Position numbers and translations under genes: made by a program. 64,000 bases of DNA, from NCBI RefSeq assembly GCF_000971155.1, contig NZ_BBLX01000003.1, positions 124,001-188,000 of the forward strand, read 5' to 3'. Positions 1 to 8,697 of the stretch are shown piece after piece. Within the stretch, counting starts at the first letter, position 1. The number at the start of each line of letters is the position of its first letter. A model generated the notes under the pieces. It searched no databases, was not told the origin of the DNA, and worked only from the letters and a program-made list of their open reading frames with translations. This stretch comes from Demequina maris. Lineage in GTDB: Bacteria; Actinomycetota; Actinomycetes; Actinomycetales; Demequinaceae.

Positions 1-689
1 ATCTCCTCCTGGACGCCCGTGGGGATGAGGTAGGCGCCGGTCGAGTCGCGCTCGTACGTGATCTCTCCCGGGGTGCCCTCGAGGACGTCCTCGTAGGCCG
101 CCTCGACGCCGGTGAGGCCCACGGTGCCGGAGCCCTCGGCGGCGCCGCCCATGAAGCCCACGACGTTGCCCGCGAGCGTGCCGTTCGGGTAGATGCGCTT
201 CTCGACGAGCTCGGGCTCGATGCCGAGCACCTTCTCCGCGGCGATGAGGTCCCACGTCTCGGGCGAGATGTCCTTCACCAGGTAGGAGAACGTGCTGTCC
301 CCCACCATCTTGGCGCCCAGCTCGTCCGGGTCCATGTCGAGGATCGGCGCGAGGATCTCGGCCGCGCCCACGGGGCCCGAGGCGACGACGACGCCGTCCT
401 CGGTGCGCGTGAAGTCCTTGATCTTCTGCTGGTTGACGCCCACGTTGTAGCGCTGGACCGACGTCGCGAGCACCACGCCGTCGCGGTCGACGATGTCGGC
501 GCGCGGGACGGTGATCTCCTTGGTGACGAGGCGCTCGGACAGGGCAGTCTCGGCGATGGCCTGCGCGTTGACCGCCTGGATCATCACGAGCCGGGCGGCG
601 AACACGAGCAGCACGAGCAGCAGACCCGCCGCGATGATCCGCTGTCGCAGCCGCGGGTCCGCCAGGCGCGGAGCGCGGGGCGAGGGCAT
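1..689 (-). CDS. ftsI: FtsI-type division transpeptidase (PBP3), N-terminal part
   Basis: This is the first ~229 residues of a class B penicillin-binding protein; the rest lies beyond the window edge. FtsI cross-links septal peptidoglycan. A short basic N-terminus is followed by one membrane segment (about residues 20-40) and then the pedestal/dimerisation region with the class B signature VPRADIVDRDG and a later NVVGFMG-like stretch. The transpeptidase domain with its catalytic Ser is not in the window. The start is the ATG 5 bases after the ftsL stop. Position after mraZ, rsmH and ftsL is the classical dcw order and supports division-specific FtsI rather than a PBP2 for elongation. Confidence 0.93.
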   Translation of the reverse strand, partial: MPSPRAPRLADPRLRQRIIAAGLLLVLLVFAARLVMIQAVNAQAIAETALSERLVTKEITVPRADIVDRDGVVLATSVQRYNVGVNQQKIKDFTRTEDGVVVASGPVGAAEILAPILDMDPDELGAKMVGDSTFSYLVKDISPETWDLIAAEKVLGIEPELVEKRIYPNGTLAGNVVGFMGGAAEGSGTVGLTGVEAAYEDVLEGTPGEITYERDSTGAYLIPTGVQEE

Positions 690-694
690 GCGGT

Positions 695-1084
695 CTACTT
701 CTCCCCTGTCTCGAGGACGATGCCGTCCGATAGTGACACGAAGCCCAGCGACGAGGCGGGAGCCATGCCGAGCCGCACCGCACGCTTCGCGAGCTCGGCG
801 GGCGAGGCGTTCGTGTCGAGCGTCTCCTGGAGCGCGGCCTGCTGGACGTGCAGGTCGGCGATCTGGATCTTGAGGTCGCGGCGCTCGTACGCACCCTCGG
901 CCATCGTCGTGTTGATGAGCAGCACCGAGGCGAGGGCGGCGAGCACGACGGCGACGCACGCGATCGCGAACGGCACGAGCGAGCGCGCCGTCTCGGGGGC
1001 CGCGACCGCGCGCAGGTGGCGGCGGGGCGCCGCCTCCGGCCGGGGCGCGTGGGCACGCTGCTGACGCAGGGGCGCGGCGCTCAT
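695..1084 (-). CDS. ftsL: Cell division protein FtsL-like
   Basis: A 129-residue bitopic membrane protein between rsmH and ftsI. A basic, proline-rich cytoplasmic tail of ~36 residues precedes one strongly hydrophobic segment (about 38-57), followed by a heptad-like region (IQIADLHVQQAALQETLD) expected to form a coiled coil outside the membrane. FtsL proteins are poorly conserved, so the call rests on size, topology and position. The ATG overlaps the rsmH stop (ATGA), indicating translational coupling. FtsL joins FtsB/FtsQ and activates FtsWI at the septum. Confidence 0.85.
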   Translation of the reverse strand: MSAAPLRQQRAHAPRPEAAPRRHLRAVAAPETARSLVPFAIACVAVVLAALASVLLINTTMAEGAYERRDLKIQIADLHVQQAALQETLDTNASPAELAKRAVRLGMAPASSLGFVSLSDGIVLETGEK

Positions 1085-2091
1085 GCGGTCCTCCTCAGAC
1101 GCTCGGGCGGGGTGGGACGGAGCCGCTCGGCGGCTCGCAGGCGGACGGGCTTGGATCGGGGGTTGGCCTCGGCCTCCTCGGGCGACGCCTTCTCGGCGCC
1201 GCGCGTGAGGAGCCGCAGGTAGGGCTGCGCGGAGTCCGGGATGACGGGCAGCCCGGGGGGCGCCTGCGTCTCCGCGCCCTCCGCGAAGGCCCGCTTCACG
1301 ATGCGGTCCTCGAGCGAGTGGTAGGACTCGACGACCACGCGGCCGCCCACGCCCACGCCCTCGATCGCGGCGGGGATCGCGCGCTCGAGCACCTCGAGCT
1401 CGCGGTTCACGGCGATGCGCAGCGCCTGGAAGGTGCGCTTGGCGGGGTTGCCGGCGCCCGGCGTGCGCGTCGCCGCGGGGATGCAGGCCCGCACGAGGTC
1501 CACGAGCGCGCCGGAGCGCGTGATCGGGTCGGTCTCGCGTCGGCGCACGATCGAGCGGGCGATCTTGGAGGCGAAGCGCTCCTCGCCGTAGACCCGCAGG
1601 ATGCGCGTGAGCTCGCGCTCGTCGGCGTCGCGCAGCAGGTCCGCCGCCGACACCGGGTCGCCCGGGTTCATCCGCATGTCGAGCGGCGCGTCCTGCGCGT
1701 AGGAGAAGCCGCGCTCCGCATCGTCGATCTGCAGCGAGCTGACCCCGAGGTCGAGCAGGATGCCGTCGGCACGGTCGACGCCGGCCGCGGCGAGCGCGCC
1801 CGGGATGTCGTCGTACTCGGCGTGGTGGGCGATGAAACGGTCGCCGAAGCGCGCGAGCCGCGCGGAGGCGAGGGCGATGGCCTGGGGGTCGCGGTCGATG
1901 CCGACCACGCGCGCCCGGGGGCAGCGCTCGAGGATGCCCTCGGTGTGGCCGCCCATGCCGAGCGTGCCGTCGATCGCGACCGCGCCGTCGTGGTCGAGGG
2001 CCGGCGCGAGGAGGTCGACGCAGCGCTCGAGCATCACCGGCGTGTGCCGCGACGCCGCGGCCTCACGTGCCTCGTGCTCCTGCTCGCCCAT
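1081..2091 (-). CDS. rsmH: 16S rRNA (cytosine(1402)-N4)-methyltransferase RsmH
   Basis: A 336-residue SAM-dependent methyltransferase that modifies C1402 in the ribosomal P site. Visible motifs are the opening HTPVMLERC, the SAM-binding DGTLGMGGHTE and the LDLGVSS motif. An insertion typical of MraW proteins follows (RGFSY...PLDMRMN), and SYHSLEDRIVK lies near the C-terminus. I chose the ATG at 2091 because GGAGAGGAGGG lies just before it and because the upstream in-frame codons do not resemble the family. It sits between mraZ and ftsL and overlaps the latter by 4 bases. Confidence 0.97.
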   Translation of the reverse strand: MGEQEHEAREAAASRHTPVMLERCVDLLAPALDHDGAVAIDGTLGMGGHTEGILERCPRARVVGIDRDPQAIALASARLARFGDRFIAHHAEYDDIPGALAAAGVDRADGILLDLGVSSLQIDDAERGFSYAQDAPLDMRMNPGDPVSAADLLRDADERELTRILRVYGEERFASKIARSIVRRRETDPITRSGALVDLVRACIPAATRTPGAGNPAKRTFQALRIAVNRELEVLERAIPAAIEGVGVGGRVVVESYHSLEDRIVKRAFAEGAETQAPPGLPVIPDSAQPYLRLLTRGAEKASPEEAEANPRSKPVRLRAAERLRPTPPERLRRTA

Positions 2092-2203
2092 CGACCCTCC
2101 TCTCCGGGTCCGGCCCGTGCCCCGTGGTCTCCCTCCGAGCTCCTCTGGCGGGGGGAAGTCCGCCAGAGCGATCCGGGAGGAGGCCACAGGGCACGCGCTG
2201 CTG

Positions 2204-2671
2204 CTACATGTCGTCGAAGATCTCCGCCGCCGTCTCCGCATACGCGTCCTCGCCGGCCTCGAGGTACTGCTCCCACCGCTCCGCGTCCCACACCTCGACA
2301 CGCGAACCCATGCCCACCACGGCGACCTCGCGCTCGAGCCCCGCGTAGCGGCGCAGCGGCTGCGACAGCAGGATCCGGCCCTGCTTGTCGGGGATGTCGT
2401 CGCTCGCGTGCCCGAGGAAGCTGCGCAGGTAGTCCCGCGCCGCCTTGTTCTCGAGCGGCGCGCGGCGCAGCCGGTCGTGGATGAGCGCGAACTCGTCCAG
2501 CGGGAAGAGGAACACGCAGCGGTCGAGACCGCGGGTTGCGACCAGCCCCGACGCGAGCCGGCCGCGGAACTTCGCCGGGAGGATGAGGCGGCCCTTGTCG
2601 TCGAGCCGAGGCGTGAACGTGCCGAGGAACACGCCCGTGGGGCCTAGCCCGAACGTCGTGGTCTCAGACAT
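2204..2671 (-). CDS. mraZ: Transcriptional regulator MraZ
   Basis: A 155-residue protein with two SpoVT/AbrB-like half-domains, recognisable by DDKGRLILPAKFR near residue 20 and KQGRILLSQPLRR near residue 100. MraZ forms ring-like oligomers, binds direct repeats ahead of its own gene and represses the dcw operon. The start ATG is preceded by GAGGGGAGGG. The C-terminus carries an acidic tail longer than in many relatives. It is the first gene of the minus-strand division cluster, with its expected operator boxes just upstream. Confidence 0.96.
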   Translation of the reverse strand: MSETTTFGLGPTGVFLGTFTPRLDDKGRLILPAKFRGRLASGLVATRGLDRCVFLFPLDEFALIHDRLRRAPLENKAARDYLRSFLGHASDDIPDKQGRILLSQPLRRYAGLEREVAVVGMGSRVEVWDAERWEQYLEAGEDAYAETAAEIFDDM

Positions 2672-2697
2672 CGGCCCTCCCCTCAGGCTTCCCGTCC

Positions 2698-2733
2698 CTC
2701 CCAGTGCCTCCACTTTACTCCACTTCTCTCCAC
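2698..2733 (-). promoter_or_regulatory. MraZ-type operator: four repeats at 10-base period
   Basis: Read on the minus strand, GTGGAG occurs at 2728-2733, 2718-2723 and 2708-2713, and TGGGAG at 2698-2703, exactly 10 bases apart and 27-62 bases before the mraZ start. MraZ operators are known to be short TGGG-like direct repeats with a 10-base period, so this is the likely autoregulatory site of the division cluster. Confidence 0.8.
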
Positions 2734-2792
2734 CTGTCGCGGGAAATCGGCAAGATTCTTTTCAAATCTCCATGAAAACCCAGGTAGAAGCG

Positions 2793-2808
2793 GTGGAGTG
2801 CGGTGGAG
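2793..2808 (+). promoter_or_regulatory. Second GTGGAG pair facing the moxR operon
   Basis: GTGGAG at 2793-2798 and 2803-2808 repeats the same 10-base spacing on the opposite strand, 63-78 bases before the moxR start. A two-box MraZ site for the divergent operon is an inference. Confidence 0.45.
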
Positions 2809-2870
2809 GGAAATTGCCTCCCCACGGCCCTTTCTGCTCAACTAGGCTCGGAACAAGGGAGAGGGGAACC

Positions 2871-3866
2871 ATGACGACGACCGTCCCGACCGCCGCGCAG
2901 CTCGCCGAGGTCGCCGACCTCGCCCGTCGCGTACGCGAGCAGCTGCACACGGTGCTGTCCGGTCTCGACGATGCGGTGGACGCGACGCTGGCGACGATCC
3001 TGGCCGAGGGGCACCTGCTGCTCGAGGACGTCCCCGGGGTCGGCAAGACCACCCTCGCCCGCGCGCTCGGGCGTGCGCTCGACACCACGGTCGGCCGCAT
3101 CCAGTTCACGCCCGACCTGCTCCCGTCGGACGTCACCGGCGTGAGCGTCTTCCGCGGCGACGAGCACCGCTTCGAGTTCCGGCCGGGCCCGGTGTTCGCG
3201 AACATCGTGGTGGCCGACGAGATCAACCGCGCCTCGCCCAAGACGCAGGCCGCGCTCCTCGAGTCGATGCAGGAGCGGGCCGTCACGGTCGACGGCGAGA
3301 CCCGGCCGCTCCCGAGCCCGTTCCTGGTGGTCGCGACGCAGAACCCCATCGACATGGAGGGCACCTATCCCCTGCCCGAGGCGCAGCGCGACCGCTTCAT
3401 GACGAGGATCGCGGTCGGCTACCCCAGCTCGGGCGACGAGATCGCGATGCTCGACGCGCACGACGGGCACGACCCGCTCGCGGAGGTGCGCGCCGTCGCG
3501 ACCGCGGAGGACCTCCAGCGTGCGATCGCCACCGTGCGCGGCATCTACGCGTCGCCGGCGGTCAAGCAGTACCTCGTCGACGTCGTGCGGGGCACGCGCG
3601 ACAGCGGGGACCTGCGGCTGGGCGCGTCGCCGCGCTCGTCGCTGCAGCTGCTGGCCGCCGCCAAGGCGCGTGCCGCGATGGCGGGACGGGACCACGTGCT
3701 TCCCGACGACGTCAAGGTGCTCGCGGTGCCGGTGCTCGCGCACCGCGTGATCCCGGCGGCGCAGGCGCGCGCGGCGGGCCGCTCGGCCGAGACCGTCATC
3801 CGCGACATCCTCGCGCGCGTCGCGGTGCCGGCCGCGCGGGCGCCCGAGGCGATGTCCCGGGGATGA
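2871..3866 (+). CDS. MoxR-family AAA+ ATPase
   Basis: A 331-residue MoxR-type AAA+ protein. It has Walker A GVGKTTLARALG near residue 56, Walker B ADEINRA and the family stretch ATQNPIDMEGTYPLPEAQRDRF, followed by the small C-terminal lid domain. MoxR ATPases act as chaperones that assemble or activate partner proteins, usually encoded next door with DUF58 and transglutaminase-like proteins, which is the arrangement here. The ATG at 2871 follows GGGAGAGGGG. Its stop overlaps the next start (ATGA). Confidence 0.93.
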   Translation: MTTTVPTAAQLAEVADLARRVREQLHTVLSGLDDAVDATLATILAEGHLLLEDVPGVGKTTLARALGRALDTTVGRIQFTPDLLPSDVTGVSVFRGDEHRFEFRPGPVFANIVVADEINRASPKTQAALLESMQERAVTVDGETRPLPSPFLVVATQNPIDMEGTYPLPEAQRDRFMTRIAVGYPSSGDEIAMLDAHDGHDPLAEVRAVATAEDLQRAIATVRGIYASPAVKQYLVDVVRGTRDSGDLRLGASPRSSLQLLAAAKARAAMAGRDHVLPDDVKVLAVPVLAHRVIPAAQARAAGRSAETVIRDILARVAVPAARAPEAMSRG

Positions 3867-5119
3867 TCCGCCGTCCGGTCCCCGAGCGCCGTGCCGAGGG
3901 CGCCGAGACCGTCGTGACCCCGCGGGGCGTCGGCCTCGCCGCCGGCGGCGGCGCGCTGCTGCTCGTGGGGGTCGGCTTCGCCTCGGCCCCGCTGGTGCTC
4001 ATCGGCGCGACGGTGGTGGCCGCCGTCGCGGTCGCGGCCGCGTGGATCCTGGCCCAGGTGCTCGCGACCCGCGCCCGCGTCGACCAGGTGACGCGCGCGG
4101 TGTCGCCCGCGACGCTCAGCGCGGGGACGCCGGGCGACGTCGTGGTGCGGGTGGCCGCGCGCGGCGCGCTCGCCCGCGGGCTGCGGCTGCGCGAGCAGGC
4201 CGCCGCGGAGCTCACGGGCGGCGCGGGCACGCGCGCGGCGATCGCGCGCCGGCCCGGCGCGATCGAGCTGCGCTACCGGCTCGCCCCGACGCGCCGCGGA
4301 CGATGGCTGCTGGGCCCCGCGCTCGCGCGCACCGCGGACCCGTTCGGGCTCGCGTGGTCCGATCGCGCCGTGGGCGGCTCGCTCGAGGTCGCCGTGTGGC
4401 CGACCGTGGTCGACCTCGCCGCGAGCGCCGGCGAGCTCATGGGCACGGCCGACCGCGCGCATGCCGGCGCCCGGACCCCCGCCGCCGACGACGCGTCGCT
4501 GCGCGACTACCGCGACGGCGACGACCTCCGCCGCGTCCACTGGGCGTCGTCCGCGCGGCGCGGGACGCTGCTCGTGCGCTCGGAGGAGCAGCAGGGACGC
4601 ACGGCCGCGACCATCCTGCTGGGCCTCCCCTCGGCGCAGACCGGGCTCGAGTGGGCCATCACGGCAGCTGCCTCGGTCGCGCTGTCGGTCGTCGAGGCCG
4701 GCCACCCGGTCCGCCTCCTCGCGGGCACCCAGGAGACCTCGGTGCACGACACGCACGGCCGCGCGGCCGAGTCGGCCCGCGCGACGCTGCTCGACGCGAC
4801 CGTCGACCTCGGCCCCACGGACAGCACCGCGGACGCGGACCGGCTCATGGCCGCGGCGGCCGCGCGCCTCGACCCGGGCCACCGCGATGTCGTCATGGCG
4901 GTCCTCGAGCCCTCGGGTCCGGTGGCGCTGCGTGCGCTCGCGCCGCTCGGCGAGGGCGGCCGGGCGTGGGCCCTCGTGCGGGCGCCGCTCGCGGCGCGGG
5001 CGCGCGCCGAGCGCACGGTCGAGTCGCTGCGCGCGACCGGGTGGCGCGCGGTCGCGACGCTCGAGCCGGAGCCGCTCGAGGAGGCGTGGGCGCGCCTCCT
5101 CGCCGAGGAGGAGTCGTGA
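3863..5119 (+). CDS. DUF58 domain membrane protein
   Basis: A 418-residue protein with two adjacent hydrophobic segments (about residues 25-70) and a cytoplasmic part carrying the DUF58 core motif RDYRDGDDLRRVHWASSARRG at about residues 213-233. DUF58 resembles a von Willebrand A-like fold and is regularly paired with MoxR ATPases; the molecular role is not established. It overlaps moxR by 4 bases and is itself overlapped by the next gene (GTGA), so the three proteins are probably made together. Confidence 0.9.
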   Translation: MIRRPVPERRAEGAETVVTPRGVGLAAGGGALLLVGVGFASAPLVLIGATVVAAVAVAAAWILAQVLATRARVDQVTRAVSPATLSAGTPGDVVVRVAARGALARGLRLREQAAAELTGGAGTRAAIARRPGAIELRYRLAPTRRGRWLLGPALARTADPFGLAWSDRAVGGSLEVAVWPTVVDLAASAGELMGTADRAHAGARTPAADDASLRDYRDGDDLRRVHWASSARRGTLLVRSEEQQGRTAATILLGLPSAQTGLEWAITAAASVALSVVEAGHPVRLLAGTQETSVHDTHGRAAESARATLLDATVDLGPTDSTADADRLMAAAAARLDPGHRDVVMAVLEPSGPVALRALAPLGEGGRAWALVRAPLAARARAERTVESLRATGWRAVATLEPEPLEEAWARLLAEEES

Positions 5120-7272
5120 CCGGCGGGCGCTGGCGGCTCCTCGCGACGCCTCTGATCGCGATCGCGGCGGGCCTCGGCATGGGCGGCCTGTCGGGCCTCG
5201 TGGTCTTCGGCGACTGGCTGCGCCCCGTCGGCGCGGTGCTGGGCGCGACCGCGGCGGTCGTGGTGCTCGCCCGCCTCGCCACCGGCCGGCCCTTCCTCCC
5301 GACCGTCGCGGGCGCCCTCGCCGGCGCGTGGCTCATCATCGTCGCGTACGTGCCCCGGCCCGACGGCGGCACCACCTGGATCCCGCGCGGGGAGACGCTG
5401 GACCAGCTGCGGGAGGTCGCGGAACGCGCGTACTGGTACGCGCAGAACAGCGTGCCGCCCGCCGAGGTCGAGGCGTCGCTCGCGGGCGCGATCACGCTCG
5501 CGGTCGTCGCGCTGTTCCTCGTGGTCGACGCGCTCGCCGTCGGCGCCGGCTTCGCCGCATCGTCCGGCTTCGTCCTGCTGGCGCCGTGGCTGCCCGCCCT
5601 CACCCTCGAGCGACGCGTGCCCACGCTCGCCCTCGCCGGCGCGCTCGGCGCGTGGCTCGCCGTGATCGCGCTGTCGCGCCGCAGCGATCGCGGGTCCTGG
5701 CGCGCCCGCGCGCGCGACGGCGCCTCCCCCGCGGCCCCCGCGGCGGCGCTCGCCGCGACCGCCGCGACCCTGCTCGTCGCGCTCGTCGCCGCGCCCCTCG
5801 CGATCGGCGGGCCCGGCTGGGGCGCGATGCCGCGGCTGACCCTGCCCGCGTCGCTCGGCGGCGGCGCCCGCCTCGACCTCGAGATCGACCTGCGCAACTC
5901 GCTCACGGAGCAGTCCGCGACGCCGGTGCTGACGTACACGTCGGACTCCGGCAAGGTCGACGTGCTGCGCGGGTTCGCCCTCGCCACGTTCGACGGCACG
6001 CGGTGGGACCGCGACCCGTTGGGCGACACCGCGCCGGCGACGGGCGTGCTCTGGCCGGAGGACACCGGCAGCCCGCTCATCGCGGACCCGGGCACGGTGT
6101 CGATCCAGATGGGGAGCAAGGGGCAGGACCGCGTCCTCGTGCCGTCCGCACCGCGCTCGCTCGTCGCCGGGAGCGAGTGGCGCTACGACGCGTCGACCGA
6201 CGAGGTGCTCATCGATCGTCCCGAGGGCACGGCGAACCTGCGCTACACGGTGCGGCAGGCGCTCGACTTCCACACCGAGGAGTCGCTGCGGGCCGCCGAC
6301 CCGCTCATCGAGGACGGCGGCGACGCGGCGGTGTCCCCGCGCTACCTCGACCTCAACGAGCGGATCGACATCGACAAGGTGCGCCAGGTCGCGCAGACCG
6401 TCACGTCCCAGGCCACCGACCGCTACGAGACCGCCATCCTGCTGCAGGAGTACCTGCGGGGGCCGAGCTTCGAGTACAGCACCGAGGTGACGCCGACGGG
6501 CGACGATGCGGTGTCGACCTTCCTCGCGGACGGGCGCGGCTACTGCGTGCACTTCGCCACGGCGATGGTCGTGATGGCGCGCACGCTCGACATCCCCGCA
6601 CGGATGGCGATCGGCTTCCTCGGCGGCGCGCAGGACGGCGACGGGTTCGTGGTGCGCGGGCGCGACGCCCACGCGTGGCCCGAGCTGTACTTCCCCGGCC
6701 ACGGCTGGGTGCGCTTCGAGCCCACGCCCGCCCAGCAGACGGGCCAGCGCCCCTCGTACGCGGAGCCCGAGACCACCGAGCCGACCGACCCCGAGCTCCT
6801 CGAGACGGTGCGGCCGACCAACGCTCCCGAGCGCCAGCTCCCGACCGCGGCGCCGACCGCGGCGCCCGCGCCGACCGCCGACGAGGCCGGGGGCTTCCCG
6901 TGGCTCGCCGTCCTCGGGCTCGCGGCGCTCGCCGTCGTCGCCGCGGCGGCGGCGCTGTGGGCGCGCCGCCGCTCGCGCGCGGACGCCATCACGGACGCCG
7001 AGTCCGCATGGGCGACGATGCGCCGGAGGCTGGGCGATCGGGCGGGCGACGACACCCTCACCCCCGCCGAGACCGAGCTCTGGATCCTGGCCGAGGGGCC
7101 CGACCTCGGCGACGACGCGCGTGCGGCTCTCGGCGAGCTGCGCGCGGCCGTCGAGGACGCGCGCTACGCGCCGGCGGCGAGCACGGTCGACGCCGAGGTG
7201 CTCGAGGGCTGGGTCGACGCCGTCGCGCACGCGGCGCGGGAGGCGGAGCGGGGCGCCCAGACCCGCGGCTGA
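5116..7272 (+). CDS. TgpA-like membrane transglutaminase
   Basis: A 718-residue multipass protein. The N-terminal ~230 residues hold about six hydrophobic segments (DUF3488-like). An extracytoplasmic transglutaminase core follows, with the catalytic Cys in GYCVHFATA (about residue 475) and His in RDAHAWPELYF (about 518). Next come a Pro/Thr/Ala-rich linker, one more membrane segment (about 595-615) and a DUF4129-like cytoplasmic tail. The chosen start is the GTG that overlaps the DUF58 stop; reading further upstream gives only a shadow of that gene. Together with MoxR and DUF58 it forms a common actinobacterial operon of unknown substrate, possibly acting on the envelope. Confidence 0.92.
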   Translation: MTGGRWRLLATPLIAIAAGLGMGGLSGLVVFGDWLRPVGAVLGATAAVVVLARLATGRPFLPTVAGALAGAWLIIVAYVPRPDGGTTWIPRGETLDQLREVAERAYWYAQNSVPPAEVEASLAGAITLAVVALFLVVDALAVGAGFAASSGFVLLAPWLPALTLERRVPTLALAGALGAWLAVIALSRRSDRGSWRARARDGASPAAPAAALAATAATLLVALVAAPLAIGGPGWGAMPRLTLPASLGGGARLDLEIDLRNSLTEQSATPVLTYTSDSGKVDVLRGFALATFDGTRWDRDPLGDTAPATGVLWPEDTGSPLIADPGTVSIQMGSKGQDRVLVPSAPRSLVAGSEWRYDASTDEVLIDRPEGTANLRYTVRQALDFHTEESLRAADPLIEDGGDAAVSPRYLDLNERIDIDKVRQVAQTVTSQATDRYETAILLQEYLRGPSFEYSTEVTPTGDDAVSTFLADGRGYCVHFATAMVVMARTLDIPARMAIGFLGGAQDGDGFVVRGRDAHAWPELYFPGHGWVRFEPTPAQQTGQRPSYAEPETTEPTDPELLETVRPTNAPERQLPTAAPTAAPAPTADEAGGFPWLAVLGLAALAVVAAAAALWARRRSRADAITDAESAWATMRRRLGDRAGDDTLTPAETELWILAEGPDLGDDARAALGELRAAVEDARYAPAASTVDAEVLEGWVDAVAHAAREAERGAQTRG

Positions 7273-7323
7273 CGCGCGGGCGAGATTCGCCGCGGGGTGG
7301 CGCCGACCCTCGACATGCGACTG

Positions 7324-7345
7324 CAGCACGGCCTCGGCCGTGCTG
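7324..7345. terminator. Bidirectional hairpin terminator
   Basis: Perfect 10-base arms CAGCACGGCC/GGCCGTGCTG with a 2-base centre lie between the converging transglutaminase and DUF3040 genes. There is no U-tract, as is usual for actinobacterial terminators. Confidence 0.75.
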
Positions 7346-7386
7346 CTGTCTGCACGATGCAGCTCCCGGCAAGGGAGCCGCAGAGA

Positions 7387-7752
7387 CTAGATGTCGCCCT
7401 GCTCGCGGCGGCGCTCGAAGCGCTCCTCCATGCGGGTCATGAAGCTCTTGTCGGCCTTGCGGCGACGGGCGGGGGCCGAGCCGGCGGAGCGGCCTCCCGC
7501 GGGTCGCGGGGCCAGCAGCGCCCACACCGCGGCGGCGAGCATCACCGCGAAGCCGGCGACGCCGACGACGATGAGCTGGCTCACCGCACCGGTGACCACG
7601 ATGGCAAGGCCGGCGACCACGCCGACGCCGGCCCAGATGTAGCGACCGCGGGGCCTCGACGCCCTCGCCATCGCAGACCCGAGCTTCGCGTCCGAGCCGA
7701 GATCCCTCTCGAGCTGCTCGAGCACGCGCTGCTCGTATTCCGACAGCGGCAT
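7387..7752 (-). CDS. DUF3040 membrane protein
   Basis: A 121-residue protein opening with MPLSEYEQRVLEQLERDL, the hallmark of the actinobacterial DUF3040 family. It has two hydrophobic segments in the middle (about 39-80) and a strongly basic tail ending in RMEERFERRREQ. In many actinobacteria this family lies near mraZ and the dcw cluster, as here. The function is unknown. It stands alone on the minus strand and converges with the transglutaminase operon. Confidence 0.9.
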   Translation of the reverse strand: MPLSEYEQRVLEQLERDLGSDAKLGSAMARASRPRGRYIWAGVGVVAGLAIVVTGAVSQLIVVGVAGFAVMLAAAVWALLAPRPAGGRSAGSAPARRRKADKSFMTRMEERFERRREQGDI

Positions 7753-7833
7753 CTCGCCCTCCTTCCCTGCACCGTGTTGTCAAGTCTATCCGTCGCACGT
7801 CCCGCAGACCAGACGAGCGTCTAGGGTGACCCC

Positions 7834-8613
7834 ATGGCACGTCAGCGGACCGCACGAGTCGCCCCGGACGCGCCGCGCGGCGTCGAGTTCGCGATCGCCA
7901 CCGGAGTCGCGGAGCTGCGCGACGAGCCCGATGGGACAACGTTCCTATGGGTCAACGGAGTTCCCAGCTCTCCGCTGGATCCGGATCCGGAGGCGCTGGC
8001 CTTCGAGTACATGCGCCATCTGTCGGCCGCGGTCGACGCGTGGGGCCCTCCCCCGCGCATGCTCGCGCTCCACGTGGGCGCCGCCGCGTGCGCGTTCCCG
8101 CGCCACCTCGCGCATCGTCTTCCCGACTCCGGCCACATCGCCGTGGACGTCGACGCGACGCTGCCGGAGCTGGTGCGCACGTGGTGGGACCTGCCGCGCG
8201 CGCCGCGCCTGCGCATCCGCGCCCAGGACGGCCTCGAGGCGGTCGCGTCCCGCCGGGACGAGAGCCTCGACCTCGTGGTGCGCGACGCCTTCGCCGGGGA
8301 CACGACCCCCGCGGCGCTGGCCTCCCCCGAGTGGTGGGCGCACGCGGCACGCGCGCTCCGGCCGGGCGGGCTCGCGCTCGCCAACGTGGGCACGCGCCCG
8401 GGCGATCGGAGCGCCGCCGCCGATGTCGAGGCGGCGCGCGCCGCGCTGGGGCACGTCGTCGCGATCGGTGAGCACGCGGTGCTCAAGGGGCGCCGCCGGG
8501 GCAACGTGGTGATCGCCGCGGTCCGCGGCGGGACGCTCGACACGGCGGCGCTGCGCCGCTACGCCGCGTCGGCCCCGCTGCCGACGGGCGTCACGGACGC
8601 CTGGTCGGGCTGA
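7834..8613 (+). CDS. Spermidine-synthase-like methyltransferase-fold protein
   Basis: A 259-residue single-domain protein with a Rossmann-type core. MLALHVGAAACAFPRHL stands in for the glycine-rich nucleoside-binding loop, AVDVDATLPELVR for the acidic motif II, and LDLVVRDAFAGDTTP for the Asp region of spermidine synthases. The glycine-rich loop is degenerate, and no transporter domain is fused. Stand-alone actinobacterial relatives are annotated as spermidine synthase or fused MFS/spermidine synthase, but true polyamine synthesis is unproven. The ATG follows a short intergenic stretch and divergently abuts the DUF3040 gene. Confidence 0.75.
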   Translation: MARQRTARVAPDAPRGVEFAIATGVAELRDEPDGTTFLWVNGVPSSPLDPDPEALAFEYMRHLSAAVDAWGPPPRMLALHVGAAACAFPRHLAHRLPDSGHIAVDVDATLPELVRTWWDLPRAPRLRIRAQDGLEAVASRRDESLDLVVRDAFAGDTTPAALASPEWWAHAARALRPGGLALANVGTRPGDRSAAADVEAARAALGHVVAIGEHAVLKGRRRGNVVIAAVRGGTLDTAALRRYAASAPLPTGVTDAWSG

Positions 8614-8627
8614 GCGCGCGGCCCCCG

Positions 8628-8637
8628 CGCATCGTCC
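8628..8637 (-). repeat. Single intergenic copy of the GGACGATGCG motif
   Basis: CGCATCGTCC, followed by CCG, lies 15 bases after the stop of the spermidine-synthase-like gene and just beyond the cold-shock gene terminator. Confidence 0.8.
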
Positions 8638-8646
8638 CCGGGAACG

Positions 8647-8685
8647 CCGACGGCCGCCGCCCCGGAAGGGGACGACGGCCGTCGG
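8647..8685 (-). terminator. Terminator of the cold-shock gene
   Basis: Perfect 10-base arms CCGACGGCCG/CGGCCGTCGG enclose an inner CCCC-GGAA-GGGG mini-stem. It lies directly after the csp stop and between two converging genes. Confidence 0.8.
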
Positions 8686-8697
8686 ATGCTCGACGCC

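Noticed and set aside
4507-7329. 940-codon minus-strand frame opposite the DUF58 and transglutaminase genes
   Set aside because: Low-complexity shadow sequence; the plus-strand genes are unmistakable.
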